From Billgrantia ethanolica (lineage in GTDB: Bacteria; Pseudomonadota; Gammaproteobacteria; Pseudomonadales; Halomonadaceae), in contig NZ_JABFTX010000005.1 in assembly GCF_021404305.1 (NCBI RefSeq), forward strand, positions 141,491 through 205,490: a stretch of DNA of 64,000 nt. The letters run 5' to 3'. This document shows positions 1 through 8,377 of this stretch, piece by piece (the stretch's first letter is position 1; every line of letters starts with the position of its first letter). The notes under the pieces are model-generated. The model had not been told where the DNA came from, did not search any database, and saw only the letters and a list, made by a program, of their open reading frames with translations. The translations under genes and the position numbers were made by a program.

Positions 1-945
1 CCGGTGGTGGGGCTCGAGGCCGCCCTGGGCGCGACCCTGATCGCCGGCGCCATCTCGCTGGTGGCCGGACTCACCGGGGTGATGGCCACGGTGATGCGGC
101 TGATCCCGATGCCCATCGTGATGGGCATGATCGCCGGCGTGCTGCTGAGCTTCGGCACGCGCATGGTCGGCTCGCTGGACGACGCCCTGCTGCCGGCCGC
201 GATCATGATCCTGAGTTTCTTCCTGGCGGCGCGGCTGTTTCGCCGCGTGCCGCCGCTGCTGGTGGCCATGGGCGCGGGCATCGCCTACCTGATGGCCACC
301 GGCGTCGACTTCTCCGGCATCCAGGCCACGGTGCGCTTCCCCGAGTTCATCGTGCCCGAGTTCACCCTGGGCGCCTTCCTCGCCTACGGCCTGCCGCTGG
401 CGATCATTCTGGTGGGGATGGAGACCCCGGCCGGCGTCGGCCTGGTCAAGGGCATGGGCTACGACAAGGTACCGGCCAACGGCATCACCGCGGTGGGCGG
501 CCTGGGCACCATGATCTCCTCGTTCTTCAACCTGCACAGCACCTGCATCGCCGCGCCGATGACCGGCATCTGCTCCTCGCCGGAAGCCGGCGAGCGCGAC
601 AAGCGCTGGGTGGCGGCGGTGATCACCGGGGCCATCTTCGTGGTGTGCGCGCCCTTCTACGGCTACGTGGTCAGCCTGATCGAGGCCACCCCGGGCTACT
701 TCATCGCCATCATCGCCGGCCTGGCGCTGGTCCGCGTGCTGACCTCGGCGCTGGCCATCGCCTTCTCCGGCAAGAAGCACGAGATGGGCGCGCTGTTCGC
801 CTTCCTGATCGCCGCCTCGGGCATCCAGATCCTCGGCATCGGCGCCTCGTTCTGGGCACTGGTGCTGGGGGTGCTGATCTCGATGATCTTCGAGACCAAG
901 GACTTCGAGTTCATCGTCAAGCGCGAGACCGCCGCGGCGCGCTAG
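1..945 (+). CDS. BenE-family benzoate/H+ symporter, 5' partial
   Basis: This is the C-terminal 314 residues of a polytopic inner-membrane transporter; the reading frame is open to the window edge, so the start lies upstream. BenE proteins are about 390-400 residues, so roughly 80 are missing. Hydrophobic segments alternate with short Gly/Pro-rich loops, and the repeated GM-x-AG and PMTGICSSPEAGERD-type stretches resemble BenE (benzoate:H+ symporter) and the wider nucleobase/xanthine-like fold. A second BenE-like gene follows 99 bp downstream, but a terminator-like hairpin separates the two. The substrate is inferred from the family; other aromatic acids are possible. Confidence 0.75.
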   Translation, partial: PVVGLEAALGATLIAGAISLVAGLTGVMATVMRLIPMPIVMGMIAGVLLSFGTRMVGSLDDALLPAAIMILSFFLAARLFRRVPPLLVAMGAGIAYLMATGVDFSGIQATVRFPEFIVPEFTLGAFLAYGLPLAIILVGMETPAGVGLVKGMGYDKVPANGITAVGGLGTMISSFFNLHSTCIAAPMTGICSSPEAGERDKRWVAAVITGAIFVVCAPFYGYVVSLIEATPGYFIAIIAGLALVRVLTSALAIAFSGKKHEMGALFAFLIAASGIQILGIGASFWALVLGVLISMIFETKDFEFIVKRETAAAR

Positions 946-969
946 CGTAGCGGCCGTACGTCCTCCATT

Positions 970-1004
970 GGTCCGCGTGCGATCCGTCGCCGCGGGCCTT
1001 TTTT
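970..1004 (+). terminator. Rho-independent terminator after first BenE-like gene
   Basis: An 8-bp stem (970-977 pairing with 991-998, one G-U pair) is followed directly by six T residues. It lies between the two tandem transporter genes and would uncouple their transcription, at least partly. Confidence 0.6.
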
Positions 1005-1043
1005 CCCGTTTCGACTCTCCATCCCACTCACGCGAGGTGAACC

Positions 1044-2252
1044 ATGTCATTGCGCCAGGACTGGTCGCTGTCGGCCGTGACCGCCGGCTTCGTGGCGGTG
1101 CTGATCTCCTACGCCGGCCCGCTGGCGATCTTCTTCCAGGCCGCGCAGAGCGCGGACATCTCCGCCCAGATGATGAGTTCCTGGGTGTGGGCGATCTCCA
1201 TTGGCGCCGCGGTGTCGGGTATCGGCCTGAGCCTGTGGCTCAAGGTGCCGGTGATCACCGCCTGGTCGGCGCCCGGCACGGCGCTGTTGGTCACGCTGTT
1301 TCCCGGGCTGTCGTTGAACGAGGCGGTGGGGGCCTATCTCACCGCCGCCTTGATCGTCTTTGCGGTGGGGGTGAGCGGCACCTTCGACCGTCTCATCGCA
1401 CTGATTCCGCCCGGCATCGCCGCGGCAATGATGGCCGGCATCCTGTTCCAGTTCGGCCTCGGCGTGTTCACTGCGCTGGAGAGCTCTCCGGCCCTGGCCA
1501 TGGGCATGCTCGCCGCCTACCTGGTGTTCAAGCGGCTCTTTCCGCGCTACTTCCTGGTGCTGTTGCTGCTGGTCGGGATCGTGCTGGCGGTGGTACTGGA
1601 GGGCGCCAGCCTGGCGGGCGTTTCATGGCAACTGGCCGCGCCCGAGCCGATTCGCCCCGAGTGGACGCTGAGCGCCACCTTGAGCCTGGCGCTGCCGCTG
1701 GCGCTGGTCAGTCTCACCGGCCAGTTCCTGCCGGGCATGGCGATCCTACGCGGCGCCGGCTACGCCACCCAGGCCCGGCCGATCCTCACCGTCACCAGCC
1801 TGGTGTCGATGCCGATGGCGCTGTTCGGTGGCATCACCACGGTGGTGGCGGCCATCACCGCGGCGCTGTGTACCGGCAGGGCGGCCCACCCCGACCCCGC
1901 CAGGCGCTATGTGGCCGGGGTGGCCAACGGCGTGTTCTATCTGTTCGGCGCGCTGTTCTCGGGCAGCATCGTGCTGCTGTTCACCTCGCTGCCGGTGACC
2001 TTCGTCGCCCTGCTGGCGGGACTGGCGCTGATCGGGGCGATCAGCGGCAACCTCAGTGCCGCGGCAGCCGAGAAGCAGCACCTCGAGGCCTCGATCATCA
2101 CCTTCCTGGCCACCGCCTCGGGGATGAGCCTGTTCGGTCTGGGCTCGGCCTTCTGGGGTGTGGCGATCGGCTGTGCGGCCTATTTGATCCTGCATCGGCC
2201 GTGGGCGCAGCCAAGGCAGCGGGCGGCTTCTGTCGCTGGAGAAAAGCCATGA
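1044..2252 (+). CDS. benE: BenE-family benzoate transporter
   Basis: A 402-residue polytopic membrane protein matching the full length of BenE, the benzoate:proton symporter. The N-terminus (MSLRQDWSLSAVTAGFVAVL) and the PVITAWSAPGTALL segment around residues 70-85 are typical of the family. About 10-12 hydrophobic segments are visible. The ATG at 1044 has a GAGGTGA ribosome site just upstream. It is a diverged tandem neighbour of the truncated BenE-like gene before it. No benzoate dioxygenase or catechol genes are in the window, so the aromatic acid it carries is inferred. Confidence 0.85.
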   Translation: MSLRQDWSLSAVTAGFVAVLISYAGPLAIFFQAAQSADISAQMMSSWVWAISIGAAVSGIGLSLWLKVPVITAWSAPGTALLVTLFPGLSLNEAVGAYLTAALIVFAVGVSGTFDRLIALIPPGIAAAMMAGILFQFGLGVFTALESSPALAMGMLAAYLVFKRLFPRYFLVLLLLVGIVLAVVLEGASLAGVSWQLAAPEPIRPEWTLSATLSLALPLALVSLTGQFLPGMAILRGAGYATQARPILTVTSLVSMPMALFGGITTVVAAITAALCTGRAAHPDPARRYVAGVANGVFYLFGALFSGSIVLLFTSLPVTFVALLAGLALIGAISGNLSAAAAEKQHLEASIITFLATASGMSLFGLGSAFWGVAIGCAAYLILHRPWAQPRQRAASVAGEKP

Positions 2253-2334
2253 TTGCTCTGGGCAGCGAATTCGGCCAATGTCGAGGCATGAGTGCCGAAC
2301 ATCGGCCGGCAATCGCAGCACGAGCGTGGCTCCC

Positions 2335-4050
2335 ATGTCTGATCGAGAGACCCCCGAGTACTCGGCGTGGAATCCCGGCCTCGAGGCCGACCTGCCCAGG
2401 CGCTACCAGCCCCTGGAAACCATCCATCGCGAGGAGAACGTCTATACCCGGCTGAGCGAGATCCCCGAACTGAGAGCCCTCACCGGCCTCGAGGAGGAGG
2501 AGCTGGTGGCGTTTCGTGCCGAGCGTCTGGTGCTGCACGAGTTGATCGTGCGGGTGACCGCCGATATCCGAGTGGCCGAGGGGGAAGAGGAGGAAGTGCT
2601 GGGGCGCAACTTCCGCCGCATCACCCTGCAGATCCTCAGCGGCTACCTGCTGCCCCACATGCCGGCGCTGCGTCAGGCCTTCGACGAGCTCTACGCGACG
2701 ATCCGGGCCGGAGTGGGGCAGATCCTGGAAGCGGCCTTCGCCGTCGAGCCGGAAGCGGCCGAGCCCGAGCCCGAGCCGGTCTCGCGGCTGGCCCGCTGGC
2801 TGGGCAGGCGTCCGGCGCCGCAGCGGCAGGCCGACCGCCGTACCCTGGAGGAGCGCCACCACGATGCCATCCAGGGCATCAAGCAGCGGGGGCTGGCCGC
2901 CCAGGACGAGCTCGCACAGGCCATCTACAAGAGCGCCTATCGGGTGATGAGCTCGATTGCCGCGGTCCAGGGGCATATCGGCGTGGACCGCGAGGTGCTG
3001 GCGACGCTGATCGCCCGCCACGCCTGCAACGACTACGGCAGCCGTGTGGTCGGCAACCTGCTGGCGCCACACGTCGAGCGGGCCATCGAGCAGGAGGGCT
3101 ACGCCCGGGTGCCACTCGCCGACGAGCCGATCCTGATCAGCCTCAAGGGCGCCTCGGCGGCCGGCAAGAGCTCCCTGCGCCACCTGTTGAGATACACCCT
3201 GCAGGACCTCGGTATCCCGCCGGAGCAGTACGGCACCATCACGCCCGATATCTGGCGTCGCCTGCTGCTCGACTACGAGACCCTGGGTGAGGCCTACAAG
3301 TACGCCGGTCGCCTGGCGGGCAAGGAGGTCAAGCTGATCGACGCCAAGTTGGACCGCTACATTCGCGACAAGGCGCAGCGGGACCGCACCATTCCCAACC
3401 TGCTGATCGACCGCTTTCGCTTCGACAGTTTCTCCTCCGACACGGTGCCGCGGCTGCTGGATGGCACCTACGCCAAGTACGTCTCCACCATGCACATGTA
3501 CTTCATCATCACCCCGCCGGAGGCCACGGTGGAGCGGGGCTGGCTGAGGGGGCTGGAGCGCGGGCGCTACAAGGCGGTGTCGGACTTCCTGGGGCACTGT
3601 GTGGAGGCCTACGACGGCATGCCCAGGGTGTTCTTCAAGTGGATGGACAGCCCGCGGCCACGCTTCAAGTACGTGTTCCTCGACAACAGCGTGCCCCGGC
3701 ACACCCCGCCGGAGGTCGTCGCCCACGGCACCCGCGAAGTGCTGCACGTGCTGGACCCAGTGGGCCTGGTCAACCTCGACCGCTACAAGAAGATCCACAC
3801 CGCGGCGACGTGTCCGGAGGAGGTCTATCCCGCCGGCGACACCCTGGCCGTGGCCGCCAACTGCACCTTTCTGAAGCAGTGCCTCGCCAAGGTACCGGAG
3901 GTGCGCTTCGCCGACCGCGCCAGCGGCAAGGTCTACCTGAGTGCCACCGCGGGCCGCTTCGCGGTGGAGGACGCCGCGCTGCTACGCGCCAAGCGGCAGG
4001 ACCCGGAACTGGCGGCGCTGTTTGCGGCGCTGGGAGTGCCCGAGGGGTAG
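2335..4050 (+). CDS. P-loop NTPase/kinase-like protein of unknown function
   Basis: A 571-residue soluble protein with a clear Walker A motif, GASAAGKS, at residues 272-279. The N-terminal 250 residues are charged and helical, with a Glu/Pro-rich linker near residue 140. The C-terminal 300 residues, after the P-loop, resemble zeta-toxin-like or small-molecule kinase P-loop folds (an Asp-Arg-rich stretch LIDRFRFD, then a basic helix), but I cannot name the substrate. The ATG at 2335 is preferred over an in-frame ATG at 2278 because homology-like charged sequence begins there; neither has a strong ribosome site. It ends 7 bp from a convergent LysR gene. Confidence 0.7.
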   Translation: MSDRETPEYSAWNPGLEADLPRRYQPLETIHREENVYTRLSEIPELRALTGLEEEELVAFRAERLVLHELIVRVTADIRVAEGEEEEVLGRNFRRITLQILSGYLLPHMPALRQAFDELYATIRAGVGQILEAAFAVEPEAAEPEPEPVSRLARWLGRRPAPQRQADRRTLEERHHDAIQGIKQRGLAAQDELAQAIYKSAYRVMSSIAAVQGHIGVDREVLATLIARHACNDYGSRVVGNLLAPHVERAIEQEGYARVPLADEPILISLKGASAAGKSSLRHLLRYTLQDLGIPPEQYGTITPDIWRRLLLDYETLGEAYKYAGRLAGKEVKLIDAKLDRYIRDKAQRDRTIPNLLIDRFRFDSFSSDTVPRLLDGTYAKYVSTMHMYFIITPPEATVERGWLRGLERGRYKAVSDFLGHCVEAYDGMPRVFFKWMDSPRPRFKYVFLDNSVPRHTPPEVVAHGTREVLHVLDPVGLVNLDRYKKIHTAATCPEEVYPAGDTLAVAANCTFLKQCLAKVPEVRFADRASGKVYLSATAGRFAVEDAALLRAKRQDPELAALFAALGVPEG

Positions 4051-4056
4051 TGAATC

Positions 4057-4968
4057 TCAGCCTTCGACTGGGCGGGCAGGGGCGTCCAGGCTCTCGACCA
4101 GCTCGATCAGATTGCAGAGTGCCGGGGAATCGTTGTCGGGCCGCCAGGCGAACCACAGCGGCATGGCGCAGGCGTCGAGCTCCGGCAGGTGCAGGAAGCG
4201 GATCCCCGGCATGGGGTGATGACTGCTGGCGGCGGGCAGAATGGCGATGCCGAGCCCCGCGGCCACCATGCTCAGGATGGCGATGTTGTCGGCGCCATAC
4301 TGCACCACCCGGGGGTGGAAGCTTAGACGCTGGAAGTGGGCCTGCATGCGATCGAAGTAGACCGGCGAAGCGCTGCGAAACCCCCACACGAACTCGGCGT
4401 CGGCCAACTGCTCCAGCCTCGTCGGCGGGACCTCGGCCCAGGAAGAACTTGCCGGCACCGCCAGCACCAGCGAATCGTGCTGCAGCAGGCGTGTCTCCAG
4501 CCCCGGCTGGCCGCTGTCGTCGAGGTAGAGGATGCCGGCATCCAGGGTGCCCTCCCGCAGCCGTTCCAACTGCGGCCCCGAGAGCAGCGGGAAGACCTCG
4601 AAGGCAACCTGAGGGAAGCGCTCGCGATAGCGCCCGAGCAGCCCGGCCACCTGCGGAACCCACAGGTGGGTCACCGTCACGCCCAGGCTGACCTTGCCGA
4701 CCACCCCCTGTCCCAGCGCGGTGAGGCGTGCCTTGAGCCGCGTGCGGCGGTCGAGCAGCTGCTGTGCTTCCTCATAGAGCGCCTGGCCGGCCACCGTCAG
4801 GCGTACGCCGCGGGCATGCCGCTCGAACAGCCGCGTCTCCAGGTCCTCTTCCAGCAGGTGAATCTGACGGGTCAGGGCGGGCTGGGCGACATGCACGCGA
4901 CGGCTGGCGGCGGAAATGGAGCCGGCCTCGACGACGGCGACAAAGTAGTGCAGTTGGCGGAATTCCAT
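4057..4968 (-). CDS. LysR-family transcriptional regulator
   Basis: A 303-residue LysR-type regulator. The N-terminal winged helix-turn-helix (residues 1-60, MEFRQLHYFVAVVEAGSISA, then AQPALTRQIHLLEEDL) is followed by a LysR substrate-binding domain (about 90-295). The ATG at 4968 is chosen because it gives the canonical LysR N-terminus; the frame is open further upstream. It is divergent from the riboswitch-controlled oxidoreductase operon starting at 5304, the usual position for a LysR protein acting on its neighbour. The co-inducer is not evident; NAC/CynR-like membership is a guess from the overall style. Confidence 0.9.
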   Translation of the reverse strand: MEFRQLHYFVAVVEAGSISAASRRVHVAQPALTRQIHLLEEDLETRLFERHARGVRLTVAGQALYEEAQQLLDRRTRLKARLTALGQGVVGKVSLGVTVTHLWVPQVAGLLGRYRERFPQVAFEVFPLLSGPQLERLREGTLDAGILYLDDSGQPGLETRLLQHDSLVLAVPASSSWAEVPPTRLEQLADAEFVWGFRSASPVYFDRMQAHFQRLSFHPRVVQYGADNIAILSMVAAGLGIAILPAASSHHPMPGIRFLHLPELDACAMPLWFAWRPDNDSPALCNLIELVESLDAPARPVEG

Positions 4969-5059
4969 CGGCTCCGATACCTGAATGGCATGGCTTTCAT
5001 CGATTATTGGTATTTTTCCTATGGATTCCCAGCGCGGATAGTGGCATGACTGATAGTGC

Positions 5060-5250
5060 GACAGCGGGAGAGACCGGTCCGTGAGCTGCGGCACCGGCGC
5101 CGAAGGAGCAACTGCCCCGGAAACTCTCAGGCCACAGGACCGCTTCGCATCACTGATTCCGAAGAGCGGCCGACGACTGCGTCCGTCGGCACACCGAAGG
5201 AGCAAGCGGGCATTGCGCGCGTGAATCTCTCAGGTTCCATGACGGATGGG
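5060..5250 (+). promoter_or_regulatory. Tandem glycine riboswitch (two aptamers)
   Basis: The leader carries two copies of the glycine-aptamer core. Aptamer 1 (about 5063-5144) has GGGAGAGACC, then GCACCGGCGCCGAAGGAGCAA, then AAACTCTCAGG and GGACCGC; 5063-5067 pairs with 5140-5144 as P1. Aptamer 2 (about 5158-5246) has CACCGAAGGAGCAAGC, AATCTCTCAGG and ATGACGGA, with a hairpin at 5170-5190 and a short P1 (5158-5161 with 5243-5246). The 5' side of aptamer 2 (GAAGAGCGG) departs from the usual GGAGAGA. It sits 54 bp before the FAD oxidoreductase gene and should switch that operon in response to glycine. Confidence 0.85.
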
Positions 5251-5303
5251 GTACTCGCTGCCGGCTGGCGGCGAGTTCGACCCGACGCGTCTGGAGAAAC
5301 GCA

Positions 5304-6539
5304 ATGCAACGTATCGCCGTCATCGGCGGTGGCATCACGGGTGTCACCACCGCCTACGCGCTGCTCAAACGCGGCCTGGACGTCACGCTCTACGAGCGCA
5401 ACCGCTATGCAGCCATGGAGACCTCCTTCGCCAACGGTGGCCAACTGTCGGCCTCCAATGCCGAGGTGTGGACTCACTGGCCCACGGTGCTCAAAGGGCT
5501 GCGCTGGATGCTGCGAGCCGATGCGCCCCTGCTGGTGAATCCCCGGCCTACCTGGCACAAGCTGAGCTGGTTCGCCGAGTTCATCGCCGCCATTCCCCGC
5601 TATGCCGACAACACCACGGAAACGGCACGCCTGGCGATCGCCGCCCGGGAGTATCTCTACCGCTGGGCGCGCGACGAAGAGATCGAGTTCGACCTCGAGC
5701 GGCGGGGCATTCTGCACATCTACCGCGACAGGGCGAGCTTCGAGCATGCAGCCAGAGTCACCAGGTTGCTGGCGAATGGCGGGCTCGAGCGGCGGCCGGT
5801 GACGCCCGAGGAGATGCGCGCCATCGAGCCGAATCTGGCCGGCGACTACCATGGCGGCTTCTTCACCGAGAGCGACGCCACGGGCGACATCCACAAGTAC
5901 ACCCAGGGCCTGGCGGCTGCCGTCGAGCGTCGCGGCGGGAGCATTCGCTACGGCCAGGACGTGTCCGGCGTCGGGGCCGATGCCGGCGGAGCCTGGGTCG
6001 GCGTGCAAGGCGAGCGGGAGGCGTACGACGGCCTGGTAGTGTGCGCCGGTGTGGCGAGTCGTGGCCTGGCGGCCAGTCTCGGCGACCGTCTCAACGTCTA
6101 TCCGGTGAAGGGCTACTCGATCACCGTGCATCTCGACGACGCGGCCTCTCGAGATGCGGCGCCGATGGTGAGCCTGCTGGACGACGAGGCCAAGCTGGTC
6201 ACCAGCCGGCTGGGCGCCGAGCGTTTCCGCGTGGCCGGCACCGCCGAGTTCAACGGCCTCGACCGCGATATCCGTCACGACCGAGTTCGTCCGCTGATCG
6301 ACTGGGTCGAACGCTGCTTCCCCGGCGTCGGTACCCGGCGGGTCGTGCCCTGGGCGGGGCTGCGCCCCATGCTGCCCGACATGATGCCGCGGGTGGGAAG
6401 AGGGCGGCAGCCACGGGTGTTCTACAACACCGGTCACGGTCATCTGGGCTGGACGCTGTCGGCAATCACCGCCGAGCTGGTGGCTGACTCCGTGATGGTG
6501 GCCAGAACGGAGCAGGTACGTCCCAGCCTGGCTCAGTAA
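5304..6539 (+). CDS. DadA-like FAD-dependent amino-acid dehydrogenase/oxidase
   Basis: A 411-residue DAO-family flavoprotein. The N-terminal Rossmann dinucleotide site is GGGITG at residues 8-13, with the acidic ribose-binding Glu at 31, and the C-terminal GHGHLGW segment completes the FAD site. Length and the SFANGGQLSAS motif match small-subunit D-amino acid dehydrogenase (DadA). These enzymes oxidatively deaminate D-amino acids or glycine at the inner membrane and pass electrons to the respiratory chain. Placement under a glycine riboswitch suggests glycine or an N-substituted glycine as substrate, which is inference. It heads a run with a symporter and an M20 amidohydrolase. Confidence 0.85.
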   Translation: MQRIAVIGGGITGVTTAYALLKRGLDVTLYERNRYAAMETSFANGGQLSASNAEVWTHWPTVLKGLRWMLRADAPLLVNPRPTWHKLSWFAEFIAAIPRYADNTTETARLAIAAREYLYRWARDEEIEFDLERRGILHIYRDRASFEHAARVTRLLANGGLERRPVTPEEMRAIEPNLAGDYHGGFFTESDATGDIHKYTQGLAAAVERRGGSIRYGQDVSGVGADAGGAWVGVQGEREAYDGLVVCAGVASRGLAASLGDRLNVYPVKGYSITVHLDDAASRDAAPMVSLLDDEAKLVTSRLGAERFRVAGTAEFNGLDRDIRHDRVRPLIDWVERCFPGVGTRRVVPWAGLRPMLPDMMPRVGRGRQPRVFYNTGHGHLGWTLSAITAELVADSVMVARTEQVRPSLAQ

Positions 6540-6572
6540 CCGCTCCGCGCGCTTCAGTAAGGAAGCCTTCCA

Positions 6573-6619
6573 CGAGCCATGCCGTCATGGCATGGCTCGC
6601 ATCCCAAATCCCTATTTTT
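6573..6619 (+). terminator. Intercistronic hairpin after the FAD oxidoreductase
   Basis: A perfect 11-bp stem (6573-6583 with 6589-6599) has a 5-nt loop. A run of six T residues appears only 15 nt after the stem, so it is a poor intrinsic terminator and may instead act as an mRNA-processing or stabilising element between the oxidoreductase and the transporter pair. Confidence 0.4.
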
Positions 6620-6693
6620 TCGATCGTGCCGTCTGTCCCATAGTCAGGAGACAACCCACAACAAGACTCGCTGCGGCGAGCTGGACTCTCCCG

Positions 6694-6906
6694 ATGACCA
6701 AGACCTACCATCTCCTGACTGGGCTGCACTTCGCCCTGTGCACGCTGGCCATGATCTGGCCCGGTGCGCTGATTGCCAACCGCATCGAGCCCATCGTGCT
6801 GGGGCTGCCCTTCCTGTTCTTCTGGTACATCCTGTGGATGCTGGTGCTGTTCGCCGGCATGTGGCTTGCCTACGTCGTACGTCACGGAGGCGGCCGTCAT
6901 GACTGA
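6694..6906 (+). CDS. DUF3311 small membrane protein, symporter partner
   Basis: A 70-residue protein with two hydrophobic segments (about residues 8-28 and 33-58) and a short basic C-terminus ending in a His/Arg-rich tail. It matches the DUF3311 pattern, in which a small membrane protein is encoded immediately before a sodium:solute symporter. The ATG at 6694 is used rather than in-frame upstream ATGs. It overlaps the symporter start by 8 bp, which indicates translational coupling and probably a shared complex. Its exact role is not known. Confidence 0.8.
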   Translation: MTKTYHLLTGLHFALCTLAMIWPGALIANRIEPIVLGLPFLFFWYILWMLVLFAGMWLAYVVRHGGGRHD

Positions 6907-8362
6907 TTCGCTGATCGTGGTCGGTATCACCCTGACCTATCTCGCCATGGTGCTGTGGGTGGGCCTGCGCGCCCGCGGTCAGCAGAGCTCGAGCCTCGAG
7001 GGCTATGTGGCCGGCGGACGCCACGTCGGCGTGGTGATCCTGTTCTTCATCCTCGGTGCCGAGATCTTCTCCGCCTTTGCCTTCCTCGGTGCGCCGGGCT
7101 GGGCCTATCAGCACGGCTCGCCGGCCTTCTACATTCTCGCCTACCTGGCGCTGGTGCCGATCACCATCTGGGCGATGGGGCCTCGGGTCGCCGAGCTGGG
7201 CCGCCAGAAGGGCTATCTGACCCAGGGCGACATGATCGCCGACCACTACCGGAGCAAGGCGCTGGGTATCCTGGCCGGCACCATCGGCGTGCTGGCGCTG
7301 GTACCCTATCTGACCATCCAGATCGCCGGAGCCGGGCTGCTCTTCCAGGCCGCCACCGATGGGTTGATTCCCTTCTGGCTCGGCGCCCTGCTGGCCTTCA
7401 TGGTGGTGGCGGCCTACGTGTTCTGCAGCGGCCTGAGCGGCATCGGCTGGACCAATCTGGTGCAGGGCATCATGATGATCGCCATCGCCTGGTTTCTGGG
7501 CCTGGCCGTGTCGCAGCGCCTCTACGGCGGGGTCGGCGAAATGTTCCTCCAGCTTCAGCAGGCGGCGCCCGAGTACCTGACCATGCCCGGCGCCAGCGGC
7601 ATGAGCTGGGGTTACTTCAGCACCGCGGTGCTGGTCAGCGCCTTCGGCGGGGCCATGTGGCCGCATCTGTTCATGAAGTTCTACTCCGCCGACAGCGGCC
7701 GCACCCTGCGCAAGGTCAGCGTCTTCTATCCGCTCTACGCCTACCTGCTGGTGCCGCTGCTGTTCATCGGCTTTGCCGGCGTGCTGGTGTTCGCCGACGA
7801 GCCGCTGGCGCGCTCGGATACCGTGCTGCTGCGCATGGTCATGGACGTGGCCAATTTCTCCCCCTGGGTGATCGGATTGATGCTCTCCGGTGCGCTGGCG
7901 GCGGCCATGTCCACCGGCGCCAACCTGGCCCATACCGCGGCCATCGTACTGGTACGCGATGTGCTGGGGCCCACCGTGATGCAGCGCGCCAGTGAACGGA
8001 CCGTGGTCAGCGCCACCCGCTGGAGCGTGGTCGGCCTGTCGCTGATCGCCTATCTCTTCGCCCTGGCAAATCCCGCTTCCCTGGTCCTGCTGCTGCTCGG
8101 CGCCTATGGACTGATCGTACAGCTCTTCCCCATGGTGATCGGCGCCCTGTTCCTGCCGCGACTGCGTCGCACCAGCGTCATGGCGGGCGCCCTGATGGGC
8201 AGCCTGGCCTATCTGCTGATGGACTTCGTCTGGAGCTCGCCGCTGGGCTGGCATGCCGGCGTATGGGCGATGCTGCTCAACGTGGGCGTGGTAGCGGCCT
8301 GGCAGGGGCTATCCCGCTCTGCTCGTCAGGGCCACCCCTTATCCAGCACTCCAAGTCACTGA
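6899..8362 (+). CDS. Sodium:solute symporter (SSS family)
   Basis: A 487-residue inner-membrane transporter with about 13 hydrophobic segments. The N-terminus with an early LxGYVAGGR motif (SLEGYVAGGRHVG, residues 34-46) and the GAEIFSAFAF and SGLSGIGWTNLVQG segments are characteristic of the SSS family, which includes pantothenate, proline and monocarboxylate carriers. The start ATG at 6899 overlaps the DUF3311 gene. Being in the glycine-riboswitch operon, it probably imports the substrate handled by the flanking oxidoreductase and amidohydrolase. The substrate cannot be read from the sequence. Confidence 0.88.
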   Translation: MTDSLIVVGITLTYLAMVLWVGLRARGQQSSSLEGYVAGGRHVGVVILFFILGAEIFSAFAFLGAPGWAYQHGSPAFYILAYLALVPITIWAMGPRVAELGRQKGYLTQGDMIADHYRSKALGILAGTIGVLALVPYLTIQIAGAGLLFQAATDGLIPFWLGALLAFMVVAAYVFCSGLSGIGWTNLVQGIMMIAIAWFLGLAVSQRLYGGVGEMFLQLQQAAPEYLTMPGASGMSWGYFSTAVLVSAFGGAMWPHLFMKFYSADSGRTLRKVSVFYPLYAYLLVPLLFIGFAGVLVFADEPLARSDTVLLRMVMDVANFSPWVIGLMLSGALAAAMSTGANLAHTAAIVLVRDVLGPTVMQRASERTVVSATRWSVVGLSLIAYLFALANPASLVLLLLGAYGLIVQLFPMVIGALFLPRLRRTSVMAGALMGSLAYLLMDFVWSSPLGWHAGVWAMLLNVGVVAAWQGLSRSARQGHPLSSTPSH

Positions 8363-8377
8363 ACCGCCACGGAGGCC

